From positions 62,001 to 126,000 of the forward strand of contig JAFSOC010000014.1 of NCBI GenBank assembly GCA_017447185.1: 64,000 nt of DNA. The letters run 5' to 3'. Numbering within the stretch: position 1 is the first letter of the stretch; the number at the start of each line of letters is the position of its first letter. This document shows positions 59,743 to 64,000 of this stretch, one piece after another. The translations under genes and the position numbers were made by a program. This DNA is from Clostridia bacterium. Lineage in GTDB: Bacteria; Bacillota; Clostridia; Christensenellales; Aristaeellaceae. The notes under the pieces were generated by a model. The model worked only from the letters and a program-made list of their open reading frames with translations. It ran no database searches and was not told the origin of the DNA.

Positions 59743-60957
59743 ATGCTGACCATCACACCGGAACAGGCGCGGCAGTTTATCTTGCTGAAACAGGGGCTGC
59801 TGGGGGAACACCGTTTTGTCGGAAAAGGCGGCGCGTATCAGTATGTCCGCCAGGCCGGCTGCATCCAGTATGATCCGGTGGATGTCTGCGGCCGGAATGC
59901 CGAGCTGACACTGCAGTCCCGGGTGAAAGGCTTTACAAAGCAGATGCTGAACAATCTGCTCTACAGCGACCGTCTCCTGGTGGATTATTCGGACAAGGAA
60001 CTGTCCATCTGGCCCAGCGAGGACTGGCCGTATTTCGCTTCCTACCGGCAGCGGAGCCTGGAACAGGGCAGAACCTTTGCCGGCATTCCGGAACTGGAGG
60101 AGGAAGCCCTGCGCTATATCCGGGAAAACGGCCCTGTCAGCAGCGACACCCTTCCGATCGAAGGAACTGTCTTCTGGCATTCCTCCATGCACTGGAGTGG
60201 AAACTGGCACCGGGAATCCCCTGCTGCCCGTTCCGTGCTGGAGCAGCTCTATACGGACGGGACCCTCCTGATTCATCACAAATCCGGCACCCGCAAATTC
60301 TATGACCTGGCGGAGAAATACCTGCCTGCGGATCTGCTGGCCGCGCCGGATCCCAATCCGGACGCATCCGCGTTCCTTGCCTGGCGTGTTTGCCGCCGGA
60401 TCGGCGCTGTCGGCCTGCTCTGGAACCGCCCCTCCGACGCATGGCTCGGAATCCGGATGAATTCGGAGCAGCGGAATGAGGCTTTCCGCCGCCTGGAAAA
60501 GGAAGGCAGTATCCTCCCGGTACAGGCCGGCAGCCTGTCCTTCCCCCTGTATCTGCAAAGCGGGGATCTCCCGCTTCTGGAATCCGTTCTTTCCGGGCAG
60601 GTCCGGCTCAAACCCCGGCTGGAATTCCTTGCCCCGCTGGATCCCATGCTGTGGGACCGGAAGCTGATCGAAGCCATTTTCGGCTATCAGTATTCGTGGG
60701 AAATCTACACGCCGGTTTCCAAACGGAAATACGGGTATTATGTGCTCCCCATGCTGTATGGCGACCGCCTGATCGGGCGGATCGAGCCGAAGGCAGACCG
60801 GAAAACAAAAACGCTGACAGTTCAGAACATCTGGCTCGAACCAGGTGTCCGCCGGACAAAAAAGCTCTCCGCACAGATTGAAAAAGCGGTGCAGCGCCTT
60901 GCAAAATTCAACGGATGCACCGTTACGAATTCCGGATCAGTTCCCGCAGATCCCTGA
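59743..60957 (+). CDS. YcaQ/AlkX-type winged-helix DNA glycosylase
   Basis: A 404-residue protein of the HTH_42/YcaQ family, whose characterised members unhook DNA interstrand crosslinks and excise alkylated bases. It opens with LTITPEQARQFILLKQGL. The catalytic Gln-x-Asp/Gln motif is visible as AGCIQYDPVDVCGRN, then LWPSEDW-like ELSIWPSEDWPYFASY and RLEFLAPLDPMLWDRKL near the C-terminus, the family's conserved core. ATG 59743 follows AAGGAGG. Its end overlaps the convergent HAD gene by 35 bases. A crosslink-repair function is inferred from the family. Confidence 0.85.
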   Translation: MLTITPEQARQFILLKQGLLGEHRFVGKGGAYQYVRQAGCIQYDPVDVCGRNAELTLQSRVKGFTKQMLNNLLYSDRLLVDYSDKELSIWPSEDWPYFASYRQRSLEQGRTFAGIPELEEEALRYIRENGPVSSDTLPIEGTVFWHSSMHWSGNWHRESPAARSVLEQLYTDGTLLIHHKSGTRKFYDLAEKYLPADLLAAPDPNPDASAFLAWRVCRRIGAVGLLWNRPSDAWLGIRMNSEQRNEAFRRLEKEGSILPVQAGSLSFPLYLQSGDLPLLESVLSGQVRLKPRLEFLAPLDPMLWDRKLIEAIFGYQYSWEIYTPVSKRKYGYYVLPMLYGDRLIGRIEPKADRKTKTLTVQNIWLEPGVRRTKKLSAQIEKAVQRLAKFNGCTVTNSGSVPADP

Positions 60958-61624
60958 TTTTCAGGTAAGATGTCTCCACATCTGCCGGCGGATTGGCGGC
61001 AATCAGGATCGGGAAAATACCCAGGGCTGCCGCGCCGTCCAGGTTCGCCACACTGTCATCAATGAAAACCGTTTCCTCCGCGGAAACGCCGCTTTTTGCC
61101 AGCGCGTCAAGATACATCCGCGGATCCGGCTTGAACACGCCCACATAACAACTGAAGGTTGCAAAGGAGAAATACTTCGAAACACCGATATACTCCAGCT
61201 GGTGTTCAATACTGGGCCAGGTGTCGGAGATAATTCCGAGCCGGTGCGTCCTGCCCAGCGTTTCCAGCACTTCCTGAACACCCGGATACGGGATATAGTT
61301 TTCCATATTGCAGGCACGGTCGCAGGCAATCCGCCTGCACTGCTCTTTGGACAGTCCCAGATCCAGTTCGTCGGAGATCATGGAATAATACCGGTAAAAC
61401 TGTTCGATCTCCGCGTCTACGGTCGTCACCAGATGATTTCCTGACAGAAAGCTGAGCGCAGCGTTCCTGGCCCGGCTGATTTCTTCATTCCCGCGTTTCT
61501 TAAGCGTTTCCCCTGCTTCCGCCAGGAAACGGCTGGTGAACATCCAGTCCCCGGAAGCAGGCATATCCAGCGTATATCCCACATCGAAGAAAATGACTTT
61601 TTTATCCTGCAGCTGATGAATCAT
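60923..61624 (-). CDS. HAD-family hydrolase with DxG motif I
   Basis: A 233-residue HAD-superfamily protein. Motif I is FFDVGYTLDM, with Gly where the general acid Asp of phosphatases usually stands (also common in YjjG/HDHD3-like members). Motif II is ISDTWPS, motif III a Lys in GVFKPDPRMY, and motif IV VFIDDSVANLDGAAALG. The alpha-helical cap lies at about residues 25-110. It may be a phosphatase with altered chemistry or a haloacid-dehalogenase-like enzyme. It is convergent with the YcaQ-type gene, whose 3' end it overlaps. Confidence 0.85.
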   Translation of the reverse strand: MIHQLQDKKVIFFDVGYTLDMPASGDWMFTSRFLAEAGETLKKRGNEEISRARNAALSFLSGNHLVTTVDAEIEQFYRYYSMISDELDLGLSKEQCRRIACDRACNMENYIPYPGVQEVLETLGRTHRLGIISDTWPSIEHQLEYIGVSKYFSFATFSCYVGVFKPDPRMYLDALAKSGVSAEETVFIDDSVANLDGAAALGIFPILIAANPPADVETSYLKIRDLRELIRNS

Positions 61625-61770
61625 CTTAAAATATCCTCCGCTGTTTCTGCATCACTCTCATTTTCCGTGTCCTGCCGGCACGCACCTGCCGGAACAGTCT
61701 GATTGTCTGCTGCCATTCTACATCGGATCACCCCGCGGTACAATCATTTCATGCAGAAACGGGTTTTCTC

Positions 61771-61799
61771 TTCCCATAATCCGGTTTTTGCGGTATGAT
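61771..61799 (+). promoter_or_regulatory. Sigma-A promoter of the sensor-GGDEF gene
   Basis: TTCCCA (61771-61776), a 17-base spacer, and TATGAT (61794-61799). Confidence 0.4.
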
Positions 61800-61876
61800 A
61801 GAAAGACAGATAATAAAACACAAACGAACTGGCATATCCTTCAGCAGATTTATTGATAAAGGGGAATTATTCTGAT

Positions 61877-63769
61877 ATGAACAATAGCTATGATGGCCGG
61901 AAAGTCATAGCCGTTTGCGCATCATGGGAAGATGTGGAAAACCTGAATCTCATGCTGAACCGGCTGATCGAGGCAACGGAAGTACACGGGTTCCTCCCGA
62001 TGTTCGTGGCCTTTGACCGCAACGGAGTTGAAGCGCGGGGGGAAGAAAGCATCCGTGAATTCATGTGTGCTTTTGATATTCCGCATCTCGCCGGCTTCCT
62101 GCTGTTCGGGGAGATGATCCGGTCCGACACCATCAACCAGCATATCATTCAGCTTGCACAGGAAAAGAAACTGCCCGTCTTCATGCTGGAACGCGAGTAT
62201 GAAGGCTGCATCAACCTGGCTTTCTCCTATCTGGAAGGTTTTGAAAAGGTCGTCCGGCACCTGGTGAAAGAGCACAGCTGCTCGGATATCGTCATGGTTG
62301 CCGGAATCAAGGGCAATTCCTTCTCTGATGAACGGATCGACCTGTGTCGCCGGATCCTGGAGGAGCATGGCCATACCCTCCCCCAGGAAAAAGTCATCTA
62401 CGGTGAATACTGGGACGAACCGACTTACAAGGCACTGAACCAGTATTTCTCTTCCGGCGGCAACCTGCCGCAGGCCTTCCTTTGCGCCAACGACGCCATG
62501 GCCATCGCCGTGTGCATTTATCTGTCCGAGAGAAACATCCGTGTTCCGGAACAGGTCCGGGTCGCCGGATTTGACGGCATCCTGCCGGGAGAAAGCCATG
62601 TGCCCGCCATCACCACCGCGCGGCCGGACTTTGCCTATATGTTCGGCAAGATGCTGGAGAGGATCAAAGTCTGGTCCCCGGAGGACACGGGAAAAACGGA
62701 AAAATGGCCGATCCCCTTTGAGTTTATCCGCCGGGAATCCTGCGGATGCGAGCAGAGCAATGCCTTCCTCACCACGAAAAAAAGCGGAGAACTGAAGATC
62801 GACAATCTGCTGTATACACGCCACATCCGTGCGATGGGCAATTTCATCCGCAAAACCCTGAGCATGAATTCCCAGGCCAGGCTGTCTGAACAGCTGAATG
62901 CCCTTTTCTCCGGCTGGCCGAACCCGTTCTACTTTGCCGCCGTGCTCGATGAAAAAGACCGGGGCATCGCCAGGAGTGTGCTCCACAGCCGCCACGGCCT
63001 GTTCCTTCCAGGTTCCACCTTCCGCTGGAAGGAAACGCCCATCACCGACGAGGCATCTGTCCGGAATGACCCGAAGATCCGGATCCTGATGGTGCAGCTG
63101 CTGCAGAATGAGGAGGAAACCATGGGATATCTGGTTTCCGGCCTGCAGGCCTGGACACTGCGGGAACAGGACCGTTTCGAGGAGGAGGCCCTGTTCCTTT
63201 CCGCGGCTTTCAATGCCGTCCTCAGTAACCGGCGTCTGGCGGAAGCAAACAGGGCCATTCTCCGGATGGCGGAACACGATTACCTGACCGGGCTGTACAA
63301 CCGCCGGGGATTCCTGGGAGAGCTGGAGCGCAGGCTGCAGCAGCCGGAAGCCCAGGGCCAGACGCTGACACTCTTCTCCCTGGACATGGACGGGCTGAAA
63401 TCCGTCAACGATATCTACGGGCACTCCGAAGGAGACTATGCCATCCAGTGCCTGGCCAAAGCGCTGGAGCAGCTGTTCGGGGACAACGGCATCTGCGCCC
63501 GGTACGGCGGCGATGAATTCGCTTTCGCGATTCTGGGCGAAGCACTTTCGCCTTCCGACGTGGATGAAATCCGGACAAAGCTGGAAACAGCAGCCCGGAA
63601 AATCTGCGGCCCGAAGGAGTACCTGATTTCCGCCAGCCTCGGTTCGTCTTCCTGCCTGATCGACGGCCCTGTATCCCTGGACCAGATCCTGGCTGAATCG
63701 GACCGCGCGCTTTATTCGGACAAGCGTATCCGCAAAGCGAGGAAAGAAAACCATGAGAATAGCAAATAA
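61877..63769 (+). CDS. LacI-type sugar-sensor domain fused to GGDEF diguanylate cyclase
   Basis: A 630-residue cytosolic signalling protein. Residues 1-280 form a periplasmic-binding-protein-like ligand domain of the LacI type (GRKVIAVCASWEDVENL, AGFLLFGEMI, DIVMVAGIKGNSFSDERIDLCRRIL, AFLCANDAMAIAVCIYLSE, VRVAGFDGILPG), but with neither a helix-turn-helix nor a signal peptide. A GAF-like or coiled linker spans about 300-455, and the GGDEF domain follows: HDYLTGLYNRRGF, DMDGLKSVNDIYGHSEGDY and the intact YGGDEF. It probably makes cyclic di-GMP in response to an intracellular sugar-like ligand. ATG 61877 is preferred over an upstream TTG. Confidence 0.87.
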   Translation: MNNSYDGRKVIAVCASWEDVENLNLMLNRLIEATEVHGFLPMFVAFDRNGVEARGEESIREFMCAFDIPHLAGFLLFGEMIRSDTINQHIIQLAQEKKLPVFMLEREYEGCINLAFSYLEGFEKVVRHLVKEHSCSDIVMVAGIKGNSFSDERIDLCRRILEEHGHTLPQEKVIYGEYWDEPTYKALNQYFSSGGNLPQAFLCANDAMAIAVCIYLSERNIRVPEQVRVAGFDGILPGESHVPAITTARPDFAYMFGKMLERIKVWSPEDTGKTEKWPIPFEFIRRESCGCEQSNAFLTTKKSGELKIDNLLYTRHIRAMGNFIRKTLSMNSQARLSEQLNALFSGWPNPFYFAAVLDEKDRGIARSVLHSRHGLFLPGSTFRWKETPITDEASVRNDPKIRILMVQLLQNEEETMGYLVSGLQAWTLREQDRFEEEALFLSAAFNAVLSNRRLAEANRAILRMAEHDYLTGLYNRRGFLGELERRLQQPEAQGQTLTLFSLDMDGLKSVNDIYGHSEGDYAIQCLAKALEQLFGDNGICARYGGDEFAFAILGEALSPSDVDEIRTKLETAARKICGPKEYLISASLGSSSCLIDGPVSLDQILAESDRALYSDKRIRKARKENHENSK

Positions 63770-64000
63770 ACGGCTTGCCGTATTATTCCTCTGCCTGCTG
63801 TTTCTCCTGCAGGGAACTGTATCATCAGCGGAAGGCGCGGATCATCCGCCTTCTGCTTTCTTTCATCTTCCGGTCATTGAAGATGATTCCCGGAGTTCTT
63901 CCGGGCTGAAAGCAACCTGGAGCTGTGTATATTTCGGCAGTTATCCCTCCGCGGAAGTTGTAAACAGCGCGTGGGATTCTGTAGATGATTACGCCCTGCA
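63753..64000 (+). CDS. Secreted protein, N-terminal 82 residues (DUF6273-like start)
   Basis: The frame starts at an ATG after GAGGAAAGAAAACC, overlaps the sensor-GGDEF stop by 17 bases, and remains open to the window end. Residues 1-26 are a signal peptide (MRIANKRLAVLFLCLLFLL, then VSSAEG). The mature part contains CVYFGSYPSAEVVNSAWDSV; YFGSYP followed by an acidic position is the hallmark of the Firmicute extracellular domain DUF6273. The rest lies outside the window. The overlap suggests co-expression with the diguanylate cyclase. Confidence 0.75.
   Translation, partial: MRIANKRLAVLFLCLLFLLQGTVSSAEGADHPPSAFFHLPVIEDDSRSSSGLKATWSCVYFGSYPSAEVVNSAWDSVDDYAL

Overview
The window looks like chromosomal DNA of a GC-rich (high-50s % by eye) anaerobic Firmicute, probably a gut or rumen Clostridia-type bacterium. 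Supporting signs are strong Shine-Dalgarno sites (GGAGG), a tryptophan T-box leader, an ECF transporter, an LPxTG surface protein, an LL-diaminopimelate aminotransferase gene, an ANTAR protein beside glutamine synthetase, and sigma-A promoters that nearly all have 17-bp spacing. I cannot name the species. Most of the window is ordinary housekeeping and metabolic DNA. No rRNA, tRNA, CRISPR array or intact insertion sequence was seen.

Layout. 1-9.8 kb: a TetR regulator with an operator-like palindrome, free methionine sulfoxide reductase, an iron-type alcohol dehydrogenase behind a MerR-type 19-bp-spacer promoter, a membrane diguanylate cyclase, a YitT protein, a sugar-isomerase/FMN-oxidase pair, GH20 hexosaminidase and uridine kinase. 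9.8-15.8 kb: a six-gene leftward operon behind a Trp T-box, trpB2-pheA-trpP-ecfA1-ecfA2-ecfT, which appears to join tryptophan synthesis with a dedicated energy-coupling-factor importer. 15.9-24 kb: a thioesterase, pyrG, purB, purA, dapL and glmS. 24-37.8 kb: a nitrogen-assimilation block. glnA, an ANTAR protein, gltB, gltD and purC form one leftward operon; amt (an Amt-PII fusion) lies after it with its own promoter; asnB-guaA is divergent from glnA.

The most interesting regulation is in the nitrogen block. The leaders of glnA, asnB and amt each have a consensus promoter followed within about 10-20 nt by an intrinsic terminator, and the 5' arm of each terminator overlaps an alternative small hairpin containing CAAGGG(A/T)G. 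The ANTAR protein encoded just after glnA lacks the phosphoacceptor aspartate expected of a receiver domain. I infer an ANTAR-type antitermination regulon for glutamine and ammonium metabolism with a non-canonical RNA target.

At 37.7-42.7 kb, the 3' end of guaA (19 bp) is directly repeated 5 kb downstream, next to a strong terminator that was probably guaA's own. The segment between carries a 1349-residue LPPTG surface protein with 729-bp internal repeats and a decayed HigB-HigA pair, but no integrase. This looks like a remnant or minimal genomic island in the guaA 3' hotspot.

42.8-64 kb is a mixed accessory region: two SGNH hydrolases, a tocopherol-cyclase-like protein, Tam methyltransferase, an XRE-TPR regulator overlapping an ABC exporter, GH51 arabinofuranosidase, a monoglyceride-lipase-like hydrolase, a YjbR-DUF3795 fusion, a nitroreductase, an acetyltransferase, a secreted histidine phosphatase with an EF-hand, a D-aminoacylase-like amidohydrolase, two HAD phosphatases, a YcaQ-type DNA glycosylase, a LacI-sensor/GGDEF fusion and the start of a secreted protein.
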